Source: Micromonospora rifamycinica
GTDB taxonomy: Bacteria; Actinomycetota; Actinomycetes; Mycobacteriales; Micromonosporaceae
DNA length: 64,000 nucleotides
Reading direction: 5' to 3'
Assembly (NCBI RefSeq): GCF_900090265.1
Contig: NZ_LT607752.1
Span: 5,090,001-5,154,000, forward strand
Shown here: positions 42,372 to 50,986 of the stretch, in pieces
How the letters are laid out: every line of letters starts with the position of its first letter
Position numbering within the stretch: the first letter of the stretch is position 1
Made by a program: the position numbers and the translations under genes
The notes under the pieces: generated by a model
What the model was told of the DNA's origin: nothing
The model's input: only the letters and a program-made list of their open reading frames with translations
Database searches by the model: none

Positions 42372-43948
42372 CCCGCACCCGTAAGCCCGTCGGCCGCATC
42401 GCGTTCGTCGGCGCCGGTCCCGGTGACCCGGGCCTGCTGACCCGCCGCGCCCACGACGCCCTGGTCGACGCCGACCAGGTGGTGTACGACCGGGGAGTCC
42501 CCGAGTCGCTGCTCGACGTCGTGCGCGCCCAGGCCCGGTCCGACGCCCAGTTCAGCCCCGCCGAGGGCGTGCCGGGCGACGTGGCCAAGATGCTCATCAG
42601 CGCGGCCCGCTCCGGGCTCAACGCGGTGCACCTGGTCGCCGGAGACCCGTTCGGCCACGACTCGGTGGTCAAGGAGGTGCAGGCGGTCGCGCGTACCGCC
42701 GCGCACTTCGAGGTGGTGCCGGGCGTCGGCCAGGCCGAGGGCGTCGCCACCTACGCCGGGGTGCCGCTGCCCGGGGTACGCACCGCCGCCGACGTCGAGG
42801 ACGTCGGCACGCTGGACTTCGACGCGCTCGCCGCCGCCGTCGGCCGGGGGTCACTGGCCCTGGCGGTCGACGCCGGTGACCTGGCCGCCGTCCGGGACGG
42901 GCTGCTGGCCGCCGGGGTGGACGGCACCACCGGGGTCGGGGTGACCGGCGACGGCACCGGCGAGACGCAGTACACCACCACGTCGAGCGTGGACTCGTTC
43001 GTCGCGGCGGCACTCGGCTTCACCGGCCGGGTGGTGCTCACCGTCGGCGAGGGCGTCGGCCAGCGGGACAGGCTGAGCTGGTGGGAGAACCGCCCGCTGT
43101 ACGGCTGGAAGGTGCTCGTCCCCCGGACCAAGGAGCAGGCCGGGGCGATGAGCGCCCGGCTGCGCGCGTACGGGGCGATCCCGTGCGAGGTGCCGACCAT
43201 CGCGGTCGAGCCGCCACGGACCCCGGCCCAGATGGAGCGGGCGGTAAAGGGCCTGGTCGACGGCCGGTACGCCTGGGTGGTCTTCACCTCGGTCAACGCG
43301 GTCCGGGCGGTCTGGGAGAAGTTCGCCGAGCACGGTCTGGACGCCCGGCACTTCGGCGGCGTCAAGATCGCCTGTATCGGTGAGGCCACCGCCGAGGCGG
43401 TGCGCGCGTTCGGCATCCAGCCGGAGCTGATCCCCGCCGGGGAGCAGTCCTCCGAGGGGCTGCTGGCCGAGTTCTCCCCGCACGACGAGATCCTCGACCC
43501 GGTCGGTCGGGTACTGCTGCCGCGCGCCGACATCGCCACCGAGACGCTCGCCGCCGGGCTCACCGAACGCGGGTGGGAGGTCGACGACGTGACCGCCTAC
43601 CGGACGGTCCGGGCCGCCCCGCCGCCCGCCGAGATCCGGGACGCGATCAAGTCGGGCGGATTCGACGCGGTGCTCTTCACCTCGTCCTCGACTGTACGCA
43701 ACCTGGTAGGTATCGCCGGCAAGCCGCACGCGCGTACCGTGGTGGCGGTCATCGGTCCCAAGACGGCGGAGACCGCGACGGAGTTCGGCCTGCGGGTCGA
43801 CGTGCAGCCGCCGCACGCCTCGGTGCCCGACCTGGTCGAGGCGCTCGCCGCCTACGCCGTCGAACTGCGCGAGAAGCTCGCCGCCATGCCGGCGAAGCAG
43901 CGTCGCGGTTCCAAGGTGCAGGGGCCGACCGCCCTGAGGTTCCGCTAG
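42368..43948 (+). CDS. hemD: Uroporphyrinogen-III synthase fused to a SUMT-like domain
   Basis: A 526-residue fusion from ATG 42368. Residues 8-235 are a uroporphyrinogen-III C-methyltransferase-like domain (VGAGPGDPGLLTRRAHDAL; VAGDPFGHDSVV), probably giving a branch to siroheme/cobalamin; it is more divergent than true SUMT. Residues 245-510 are HemD (VLVPRTKEQAGAMSARL; FTSVNAVRAVWE; LLPRADIATETLA; FTSSSTVRNLVG). The same fusion is usual in actinobacteria. It closes hydroxymethylbilane to uroporphyrinogen III. Confidence 0.93.
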   Translation: MTRTRKPVGRIAFVGAGPGDPGLLTRRAHDALVDADQVVYDRGVPESLLDVVRAQARSDAQFSPAEGVPGDVAKMLISAARSGLNAVHLVAGDPFGHDSVVKEVQAVARTAAHFEVVPGVGQAEGVATYAGVPLPGVRTAADVEDVGTLDFDALAAAVGRGSLALAVDAGDLAAVRDGLLAAGVDGTTGVGVTGDGTGETQYTTTSSVDSFVAAALGFTGRVVLTVGEGVGQRDRLSWWENRPLYGWKVLVPRTKEQAGAMSARLRAYGAIPCEVPTIAVEPPRTPAQMERAVKGLVDGRYAWVVFTSVNAVRAVWEKFAEHGLDARHFGGVKIACIGEATAEAVRAFGIQPELIPAGEQSSEGLLAEFSPHDEILDPVGRVLLPRADIATETLAAGLTERGWEVDDVTAYRTVRAAPPPAEIRDAIKSGGFDAVLFTSSSTVRNLVGIAGKPHARTVVAVIGPKTAETATEFGLRVDVQPPHASVPDLVEALAAYAVELREKLAAMPAKQRRGSKVQGPTALRFR

Positions 43949-43967
43949 CCGCACTGGGAGGCCCAGC

Positions 43968-44951
43968 ATGCCGTACCCCGAGATCCGGCCCCGCCGGCTG
44001 CGCCGTAGCGCGGCGGTGCGGCGGCTGGTCTCCGAGACCCGGGTCGACCCGGCCGAGCTGGTCGTGCCGATGTTCGTCAAGGAGGGGCTGACCGAGCCAC
44101 GTCCCATCGCGTCGCTCCCGGGGGTGCTCCAGCACTCCCGGGACTCGCTGCGCAAGGCGGTCGTGGAGGCGGTCCGGGCCGGGGTGGGCGGAATCATGCT
44201 GTTCGGGGTGCCCGAGCGGCGGGATCCGACCGGCTCCGGCGGCATCGACCCGGCCGGCATCCTGAACGTCGCCATCCGCGACGTGGTGGCCGAGGTCGGG
44301 GACGCCACCGTGGTGATGAGCGACCTGTGTCTGGACGAGTTCACCTCGCACGGGCACTGCGGCCTGCTCACCCCCGACGGTGCGGTGGACAACGACGCCA
44401 CCCTGGCCGCGTACGCCGAGATGGCGGTGGCCCAGGCGGACGCCGGGGTCGGCATGGTCGGCCCGTCCGGGATGATGGACGGCCAGGTCGGGGTGGTCCG
44501 CCGGGCGCTGGACGCCGCCGGTCACACCGACGTGGCGGTGCTGGCGTACGCGGCGAAGTACGCCTCCGCCTTCTACGGCCCGTTCCGCGACGCCGTCGAG
44601 TCGGCGCTCGACGGTGATCGGCGCACCTACCAGCAGGACCCGGCCAACCTGCGGGAGTCGCTGCGCGAGGTCGAGCTGGACGTGGCCGAGGGCGCCGACC
44701 TGGTGATGGTGAAGCCGGCCCTGCCCTACCTCGACGTGGTGGCGGCGGTCCGGGCCGCCGTCGATGTGCCGGTCGCCGCATACCAGGTCTCCGGCGAGTA
44801 CGCGACTGTCGAGGCGGCTGCCGCGAACGGCTGGATCGACCGCGAGCGGGTGATGCTGGAGACGCTCACCTCGATCCGCCGGGCCGGCGCGCAGATCATC
44901 CTCACCTACTGGGCGGTCGAGGCCGCCGGCCTGCTCCGCCAGCGCCACTGA
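43968..44951 (+). CDS. hemB: Porphobilinogen synthase
   Basis: A 327-residue enzyme from ATG 43968, 19 bases after hemD, condensing two aminolevulinates to porphobilinogen. Schiff-base lysines are in YAAKYASAFYGPFRD near 200 and MVKPALPYLD near 246. The metal loop reads SDLCLDEFTSHGHCG: only two of the three cysteines of zinc-type enzymes are present (the middle one is Asp), so metal use may be mixed Zn/Mg. It ends the heme operon. Confidence 0.95.
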   Translation: MPYPEIRPRRLRRSAAVRRLVSETRVDPAELVVPMFVKEGLTEPRPIASLPGVLQHSRDSLRKAVVEAVRAGVGGIMLFGVPERRDPTGSGGIDPAGILNVAIRDVVAEVGDATVVMSDLCLDEFTSHGHCGLLTPDGAVDNDATLAAYAEMAVAQADAGVGMVGPSGMMDGQVGVVRRALDAAGHTDVAVLAYAAKYASAFYGPFRDAVESALDGDRRTYQQDPANLRESLREVELDVAEGADLVMVKPALPYLDVVAAVRAAVDVPVAAYQVSGEYATVEAAAANGWIDRERVMLETLTSIRRAGAQIILTYWAVEAAGLLRQRH

Positions 44952-45068
44952 TCCCCGGGGCGGGCTGCGTTCCACGACCGGCGTGGCCCACCCTCGTCCA
45001 CGTCACCCGGGTTCTGCTCCCAGCCCTGCCACCCGCCCCTGGCTCGCGGCTCCTGGCCTCTGCTCCCG

Positions 45069-45146
45069 GCCTCTGCTCCCGGCTTCCGCCCCCGGCCTCT
45101 GCTCCCGGCTTCCGCCCCCGGCCTCTGCTCCCGGCTTCCGCCCCCT
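45069..45146. repeat. 26-bp tandem repeat, three copies
   Basis: GCCTCTGCTCCCGGCTTCCG plus CCCCCG occurs at 45069-45094, 45095-45120 and, with a last-base change, 45121-45146. A 13-base partial unit precedes the array (45056-45068). Pyrimidine-rich on the plus strand. Confidence 0.9.
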
Positions 45147-45411
45147 GGCCTCCGCGCCTCGGCCTTGGCCTGCGGTCCCCTGCCTTGGACCCGGTCCCCG
45201 CCCCCGCCTCGACCCCGGTCGACGACACCGCCCCGGCCGTGCCCCGGCCCGTGGCGACGCCGGCACCGGCGCCGACCTGAACCCGAACCGTCGGCGGGCT
45301 GCTGCTGCCGGCGATGCTGGTCCCATCGGCGGCGACCATCCGTTCGGCGGACAACCGCTCTAGTTACTCTCCGCATTTTATGGCTCTCCTCCCTCCATTC
45401 CCACTCGCACA

Positions 45412-45480
45412 CTTTGCTCTGCTGCCACTGATGCGACACTCACTGTGAGTGTCTGTCGCGGATGAGGCAGCAGAGCAAAG
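45412..45480. repeat. Palindromic element, copy B (CTTTGCTCTGCTGCC arms)
   Basis: CTTTGCTCTGCTGCC at 45412-45426 is perfectly complementary to 45466-45480. Inside, GACACTCAC/GTGAGTGTC forms a second stem with a one-base loop, so the whole 69 bases fold into one hairpin. The flanks are again C-rich then G-rich, as in copy A at 11111-11234. Confidence 0.85.
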
Positions 45481-45655
45481 CTTCGGTGGGGTAGTGGGGC
45501 GGAGTGGGGAGGCGCGTGTGTTTTAGCTGCTCAGAGCGCATTTGTGGATCTTGGCGGCGAGAGGGTTGTTCGGGCTGGCGTTGCTCGCAGTAATTGAGGC
45601 GATGGTGGGGTGAAGTAACTCCATGTGATCGAGTGGAGTCCGCGAAGCGTGGGGG

Positions 45656-45683
45656 TTTTCCACAGGTCGCGGCGTTGTCCACA
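45656..45683 (+). promoter_or_regulatory. Pair of DnaA-box-like sequences
   Basis: TTTTCCACA (45656-45664) and TTGTCCACA (45675-45683) have the same orientation, 19 bases apart. The second is the preferred actinobacterial DnaA-box form. They lie about 55-80 bases upstream of the XRE start. There are no dnaA/dnaN/gyr genes near, so this is not oriC. Confidence 0.4.
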
Positions 45684-45735
45684 GGTGACGACGGTGGGGT
45701 TGCGGCGAGGCCCGGCCGGGCGCGACGGTGGCGGC

Positions 45736-46407
45736 ATGACCGACCCCGCGCTGCCACCCGCACCCGACGCTCACCCCACCCCGGCTGCCGGTCCGGCCCC
45801 CGCAGCCCCGCGCGCCCCCGCAGCCCCGCGCGCCCCTGCTGCCCCGCCCGGCCCCGTATCCCCGCCCGGCCCCGCTGCGGCCTCCCGTCCCGCTCCGGAC
45901 AGGGAAAGGGACGAGCCGCCGACCTTCCCCGGCAGACCGTACGACCTGCCCTGGTCGGCCGGCGGGATCGTGCGGGCGATCCGGCGGCGTGCCGACGCGA
46001 GTCAACGGGAACTGGCGCGCTGGGCGGGGGTGCACCACGGCACGGTGGGGCGGATCGAGGCGGGTGTGCTCACCCCGAGCATCGCCCTGCTGCGTCGGAT
46101 CATCGCGGTGGCCGGTTTCCAGCTGGCCGTGGTCGACGGGTCCGGTCGGGTGCTCACCCCGATGCGGGACAGCGACGACACCCGGGACGGTGCGGGCCGC
46201 CGCTACCCGTCGCACCTGGACACGATCCTCGACCCGGAACCCGGTGAGTGGTGGGCGGACGTCTACGGGCTCGCCCGGCCACCGGAGACGTTCTACCGCA
46301 ACCGGGCCGTCCGGGACGCGATGCGCCGCCGGAGCCAGTGGGAGGTGCGGGTGGCGAAGTACCGCAACGTGCCACCCCCGCCCCGGGTGGTACGCCCGCA
46401 ATGGTGA
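45736..46407 (+). CDS. XRE-family regulator with Pro/Ala-rich N-terminus
   Basis: A 223-residue protein from ATG 45736. Residues 1-70 are Pro/Ala-rich; the helix-turn-helix is at about 76-130 (IVRAIRRRADASQRELARWAGVHHGTVGRIE), followed by LLRRIIAVAGFQLAVVDGSG, a segment typical of XRE regulators in actinobacteria. The C-terminal part (PSHLDTILDPEPGEWWADVYG, then ARPPETFYRNR) is a conserved tail of unknown role. Its ligand and targets are unknown. The DnaA-box-like pair lies upstream. Confidence 0.83.
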   Translation: MTDPALPPAPDAHPTPAAGPAPAAPRAPAAPRAPAAPPGPVSPPGPAAASRPAPDRERDEPPTFPGRPYDLPWSAGGIVRAIRRRADASQRELARWAGVHHGTVGRIEAGVLTPSIALLRRIIAVAGFQLAVVDGSGRVLTPMRDSDDTRDGAGRRYPSHLDTILDPEPGEWWADVYGLARPPETFYRNRAVRDAMRRRSQWEVRVAKYRNVPPPPRVVRPQW

Positions 46408-46449
46408 CGGCCCGCCGGCCCGGCGGGGAAGCCGGGTCGACGGGCCGTC
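46406..46449. terminator. Hairpin between the XRE gene and the nuclease gene
   Basis: GACGGCCCG at 46406-46414 pairs with CGGGCCGTC at 46441-46449; the 26-base loop contains a further GC-rich dyad. It fills the 57-base gap between convergent genes. Confidence 0.55.
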
Positions 46450-46464
46450 GGACGTGCGGGACCG

Positions 46465-49400
46465 TCAGTCGTCGTCGGTGATGGTGCCGGTCGCCACCGG
46501 ATCGGCGAACCGTAGGTTCAGCGACCCGGCTACCGCGAACGCGATCTTCTCGTCCGACTCGCGCCGACGGTCACCGCGCACGGTCACCGGGAACGCCAGC
46601 GAGGTCTGGCCGGCGGGCAGGACCCGGCAGCCGATGTACGGGTCGAAGTCCAGCACGACCGTCGCGGTCAGCCCCACCGTGGCGGCGCAGAGCGTCGTCA
46701 GCTGGGACAGCGGGCGGGACACGGTGACCTGGAACGTCATCGTGCTGGTGCCCCGGTCACCCTCCACCACCGTGGCGTCGGCCACCCGCAGCGACGGCTG
46801 GCTGCGGAACCGGGCCACCTGCGGGTCGTGGTCGCTGGCCCCCCGGGTGCCGTCCCCGGTGAACTCCGCCGGCCAGTCCGCGTTGACGTGCGCCGCCCGG
46901 ATCTGCACCAGGTCGGCGTGCAGCGCGTCGTTGACGAACAGGTTGTCCAGCGTCTGCGCCGACCCCTGGAAGCTGTACGAGTACGCCGCCGAGGGCACGT
47001 CGGCCACCAGGTCGTCCCAGAGGTTGCGCAGGCCGGCCCGGTAGAGCGGGCCGAGCTGATCCGACGGGGTCGGGTTCGCCCCGGTCGCGATCGGGTCGTC
47101 CGGGCGGGGGAAGACGTTCAGGTCCCCGCCGTACACCACCCGGGCGTCCGGGTCGGCCGCCTCGATCGCGGTGACGATCGCCGCCCCGTACGCGGCCTGC
47201 TCGGTGCGCTGCCCGACCCGGCTGTCCGGCCCGGACGAGTAGTGGTTGCTCAGCGCGTACAGCAGGTAGGACTCCGACCCGCCGGGCGTCGCCTTCACCA
47301 CGAACTTGCCGAGCTGCGGTGCCCGGGTGAAGACGTTGTCGCCGTCCTTGCCGGTCGAGGTGTCGGTGTCGGCCGGCAGCACCGCGTTGAGCGCCTTCGG
47401 GTTCTGCACGTCCGCGTTGGACGCCAGCCCCGCCGACCGGTACCGCACGGTGGGCGCGGAGCCGAGCAGCGGGTCGGTGGCGGTCGCCCCGGCCAGCGAC
47501 AGCCGGTCGGTGCGGTAGAGGAACGCCGAGGTGATGCCCCGGGCGTCCGCGCCGGTGCGGTCGTACGCCGCCGTGTAGGCGGGACCACCGGCGGCCCGGA
47601 TCGCCAGCGCCAGGTCCTGGAGGGTGTCCGGCGCGCCGTCGGCGTTGTCGGTGGTGCCGCAGACCAGGCTGCCGCCGGAGACCGAGCAGATGTCCTGGTC
47701 CTCGGCCTCCTGCACCAGGATCAGATCCGGGGCGTGCAGGTCGGTGCGGATCTGCGCGGCCAGCTCCGACAGGTGCTCCCGGTAGTCGGCCTCGCTCGCC
47801 GGCACGTAGTCGAACGGCGGGGACACCCCCGGGCAGCCCGCGTTGCCGGTGAAGTCGCAGCCGTCGAACGGGTCGTCGCGGAAGTCGTACAGGTTCTCCA
47901 CGTTGTAGGTCGCCACCGCGACCTCCCGGGCCCGGTCCGCCGGCCGCGGCGGGTTGTTCGCCGCCGGGTCCACCCCGGCGGTCAGGGCCAGCGACTCCGG
48001 CTGCACACTGAACTTGCTGAAGCCGTACGACACCGCGCCGAACGCGTCGGCGGTGAGGGTGTCGAAGGCACGGGCCGGCGGGAGGAGCGCCGTCGAGTTC
48101 CCGGCGGTGGCCTTCACACCGCCGCCGCCGAGCAGGATGCGCTGCCCGTTGCCGTTGTCGAAGACCTGCCCCGGCACGTCGTCCAGCGGGTGGGCGTCCC
48201 GGAAGACCCGGCGGGCGTACGGGTCGGCCCGCTTCAGCAGCGGGTCGTCCCGGTCGACCACCCACACCTCCGAGTCGGCGGTGGAGCCGAACACGTCCCG
48301 GGGACCGGTGACGCCGGAGCCGCTGCGGACCCGCAGCCGGGCACCCTCGTGCCGCTCCCAGAACCGGTCGGCCGCCGTCGCGTCGGCCGGCGGGAGCGCG
48401 TCGTCCACCGTCACGGCGGTGTTCACGTCCAGCCCGGTGTCGAGCCGGCGGACCAGCGAGGCACCGGAGAGCTGGGTCTGGTCGAAGTACTCCGACACCC
48501 GGCCGCGCAGCAGCACCTCGTCGCCGACGGTCGGCGCGTAGCCGCCGATCAGCGTGGTGAACGCGCCCATGAAGACGAAGATCCCGTCCGAGCTGAGTGG
48601 GTCGCCGTCCTCGGTGCCGGTGCGGCTCTGCAGGTAGAAGCCGTACTGGTCGGCGCCGGCCGAGGTACGGGTCAGCGACTTCTGGGTGATCACGCCCCGG
48701 ACGTCGTACAGCAGCGGGCTGGTGCCGGTGCCGGAGGGCGGGGCGAGCGGCGACCGGTCGGTGCGCGGGTTCTCGTCGTCCCGGGTCTGGCCCTGCACCT
48801 GGCCGACCGACAGCACCCCGTTGGCCTGCACGGTGAGCGCACAGGTGGCGGTGCCGCCGTCGGCGTCCGTCGCGGTCACGGTGACCGTGTACGTGCCGGC
48901 GGGCAGGCCGGTGGCGGTGACCGTCGCGGTCGCCGTGCCTCCCGGCACGGTCGCCGGGGTGAACGCGGTACGGCTGACCGAGCCGCTCGCCGGGGCCGGG
49001 CTGACCGCGGTGACCGCCAGGTCGACGATCGTGTCGTCCGGGTCGGTGCCGGTGACCTCCCGGGTGCCGGTCGCGCCGGCCTCGACGGTCAACGCCCCGC
49101 CGCAGGTCAGGACGGCCGGCTGGTTCACCGGGCCGCCACCGTCGACGGTGTGCGCGCCCAGCCCGTCGACGGTGTCGGTGGCGTAGCCGGCCCACTGGGC
49201 GGCCGGGACGAACGCGTCCGACGGGTCGGTGTCACCGGCCGAGACCGACGGCAGCCGGCGCAGCGTGTTGTCGGCGGTGCTGGTCAGCCCGCTGCCCCAC
49301 TCGGTGCCCGGGTCGACGCCGACCTGGCCGATCGCGTCGAGCACGGTGTCGCCGCGGCGCAGCACGATCGCGTCGTCGCCGTTGAACAGGCTCGCGCCGG

Positions 49401-49737
49401 TGGTCTGGTCGGCCTGGGCGAGGATCGCCGGTGCGGCCGAGGCGGCGGCGAAGACGAAGACGTCCCCGGCGGCGACGGTGCCGGTGAGGGCGATGGTGGT
49501 GGCCGTGGTGGACCCGTTGAAATAGAGCTGGAGCTGGTAGCCGCCGGCGGTCAGGTCGACCGCCGCGCCGGTGCCGTTGTACAGCTCGATCGCCTTGTTG
49601 TTCGACGAGCCTTCGACGTACTCGGAGATGAACAGGTCGGTGGGCGCGGCGGTGGCCGCGGTGGGAGCGACGCCGAGCACCGGTACGGCGACGGCGGCGA
49701 CGGTGGCGAGCGCGGCGAATCTGCGGCGCAGGCGCAT
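46465..49737 (-). CDS. Secreted ExeM/NucH-type extracellular nuclease
   Basis: A 1,090-residue exported protein from ATG 49737 (GGAGG four bases before). Signal peptide 1-31. A lamin-tail domain (about 32-150: FISEYVEGSSNNKAIELYNG) is followed by an Ig-like segment to 330, an OB-like region (about 360-480), then the endonuclease/exonuclease/phosphatase core from 620 (ATYNVENLYDF, LILVQEAEDQD, VYGGDLNVFPRPDD, ASDHDPQVA). The last 110 residues are a Calx-beta-like domain ending in IAFAVAGSLNLRFAD. It should cut extracellular DNA, for nutrient scavenging or biofilm turnover. The Calx-beta tail may bind calcium. Confidence 0.9.
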   Translation of the reverse strand: MRLRRRFAALATVAAVAVPVLGVAPTAATAAPTDLFISEYVEGSSNNKAIELYNGTGAAVDLTAGGYQLQLYFNGSTTATTIALTGTVAAGDVFVFAAASAAPAILAQADQTTGASLFNGDDAIVLRRGDTVLDAIGQVGVDPGTEWGSGLTSTADNTLRRLPSVSAGDTDPSDAFVPAAQWAGYATDTVDGLGAHTVDGGGPVNQPAVLTCGGALTVEAGATGTREVTGTDPDDTIVDLAVTAVSPAPASGSVSRTAFTPATVPGGTATATVTATGLPAGTYTVTVTATDADGGTATCALTVQANGVLSVGQVQGQTRDDENPRTDRSPLAPPSGTGTSPLLYDVRGVITQKSLTRTSAGADQYGFYLQSRTGTEDGDPLSSDGIFVFMGAFTTLIGGYAPTVGDEVLLRGRVSEYFDQTQLSGASLVRRLDTGLDVNTAVTVDDALPPADATAADRFWERHEGARLRVRSGSGVTGPRDVFGSTADSEVWVVDRDDPLLKRADPYARRVFRDAHPLDDVPGQVFDNGNGQRILLGGGGVKATAGNSTALLPPARAFDTLTADAFGAVSYGFSKFSVQPESLALTAGVDPAANNPPRPADRAREVAVATYNVENLYDFRDDPFDGCDFTGNAGCPGVSPPFDYVPASEADYREHLSELAAQIRTDLHAPDLILVQEAEDQDICSVSGGSLVCGTTDNADGAPDTLQDLALAIRAAGGPAYTAAYDRTGADARGITSAFLYRTDRLSLAGATATDPLLGSAPTVRYRSAGLASNADVQNPKALNAVLPADTDTSTGKDGDNVFTRAPQLGKFVVKATPGGSESYLLYALSNHYSSGPDSRVGQRTEQAAYGAAIVTAIEAADPDARVVYGGDLNVFPRPDDPIATGANPTPSDQLGPLYRAGLRNLWDDLVADVPSAAYSYSFQGSAQTLDNLFVNDALHADLVQIRAAHVNADWPAEFTGDGTRGASDHDPQVARFRSQPSLRVADATVVEGDRGTSTMTFQVTVSRPLSQLTTLCAATVGLTATVVLDFDPYIGCRVLPAGQTSLAFPVTVRGDRRRESDEKIAFAVAGSLNLRFADPVATGTITDDD

Positions 49738-49897
49738 GGGGCCTCCACGATGGGTGGACGGGAACCAACGCACGTTAAGGTGCGCCGCTGGCCGCCGTCC
49801 ATCCCCCGGGCGGCGCTGTGGTGAATTCACGACAGTGCCCGACGCGACCGTCCCCGGTGGCCCGACACGGCACCCCGCCGGCGGCCGGCGCGACGGG

Positions 49898-50914
49898 TCA
49901 GCGGTGGGCGTCGAGCCGGTGGACCAGTTCGGCCACGTCCACGCTGTACTCGCACCAGTCCCGGTCGGGTTGGTAACCCAGCTCGGCGTTCACCTTGAGC
50001 ATCGCCTCGTTGGTCTGGGTGTTCCAGGTCTGCACCTCGGCCAGCTCCGGCTCGGCGGAGCGCAGCTCCAGCAGCATCCGCGCCTTGATCGCCCGGTCGA
50101 TGCCGTAGCCCTGGTGGTCCCGCGTCACGATGGTGTCGTACTGGTCGGCGCGGGTGGGGTGCTGGACCGGCACCACCACCTCGGTCAGGCCGGCCACCGC
50201 TCCGGTGCGCTCGTGCAGGGCGAGCACGATGTACGGCTTCATCCCCCGGCGGTGCAGCGTGTCGAGGCTGTCCCGCAGCCGCTGCGGATCGTACGAGCTG
50301 GGGCGCAGGTCGCCGTCCTCGACGTCGCGCACCTCGGCCTTCGCCCGCGCGTACGCCTCGATCAGGTCGTCGGACGGCCCGCCCGGGTAGAACTCCAGGT
50401 GGTAGCCCGGGCCGACCCCGGCGGCCATCTCGGCGAGCGCCGTCCAGTCGACAGTGCCCAGGTCGAGCACGCTGCGGGTCTCGACGTACTCGCGGGTGAA
50501 GCCCAGCGACGAGTAGAAGCCGATCGCCGGGGTGTCGCCGACCACCTCGACCCCGAGCGACCGGAAGCCCTCCTGGTAGACCCGGCGGGCGGCGATCAGC
50601 ACCAGCTCCCGGCCGAGCCCGGTCCGGCGCACCGTCGGGTGCACCAGCACCTCCAGCACGCCGATGTCGCCGAGCAGCAGCACGTGCACGTGACCGAGGA
50701 TCGCACCGGGCACCCCGTCGGCCGGCTGGTCGGCCTGGGCCACCCAGGAGATACGTCGTTCGCCGGGCATCACCTCGGAGAGGTACTCCCGCAGCGAGTC
50801 CTCCCGCCAGGGCGGATCCTGCGGGAGGTCGACCGCGAGGACCGCGTTCAGCGTGTCCAGTACGGAGCCGATCTCGGCGGACGACGCGGTTCGAGGATCC
50901 CACTCGCGCACCAT
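49898..50914 (-). CDS. Double-GNAT acetyltransferase (MshD-like layout)
   Basis: A 338-residue protein from ATG 50914 (GTG 50917 one codon before). The first GNAT module (1-160) has VHPTVRRTGLGRELVLIAAR, the second (180-338) TRDHQGYGIDRAIKARML followed by NTQTNEAMLKVNAELGYQP. The last motif, TNxxAMLxVNxxLGY, is common in GNATs that act on amines. No linkage to a pathway. It follows a lytic transglycosylase gene on the same strand with a 70-base gap. Confidence 0.85.
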   Translation of the reverse strand: MVREWDPRTASSAEIGSVLDTLNAVLAVDLPQDPPWREDSLREYLSEVMPGERRISWVAQADQPADGVPGAILGHVHVLLLGDIGVLEVLVHPTVRRTGLGRELVLIAARRVYQEGFRSLGVEVVGDTPAIGFYSSLGFTREYVETRSVLDLGTVDWTALAEMAAGVGPGYHLEFYPGGPSDDLIEAYARAKAEVRDVEDGDLRPSSYDPQRLRDSLDTLHRRGMKPYIVLALHERTGAVAGLTEVVVPVQHPTRADQYDTIVTRDHQGYGIDRAIKARMLLELRSAEPELAEVQTWNTQTNEAMLKVNAELGYQPDRDWCEYSVDVAELVHRLDAHR

Positions 50915-50986
50915 CACACGCCTAGCTTGCCGTCAACGGCTTCCCGGGGGAAGTGTCCGGTCCGGCAATGTATGCGAACGATCACC

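Larger units (their letters stand above)
44952..45735. other. Accessory intergenic region with repeats
   Basis: A 784-base gap after hemB. It contains the 26-bp minisatellite (45069-45146), palindromic element B (45412-45480) and a pair of DnaA-box-like 9-mers (45656-45683). A frame with GC-rich bias covers 44983-45363, but its coding comes only from the repeat; no ribosome site. I see no real gene. Confidence 0.55.

Noticed and set aside
45656..45683. Replication origin
   Set aside because: Only two DnaA-like boxes and no dnaA, dnaN or gyrase genes.
46828..49824. A 998-codon plus-strand frame opposite the nuclease gene
   Set aside because: Arg/Gly/Val-rich translation typical of antisense frames in high-GC DNA; the minus-strand protein has clear domains and a ribosome site.
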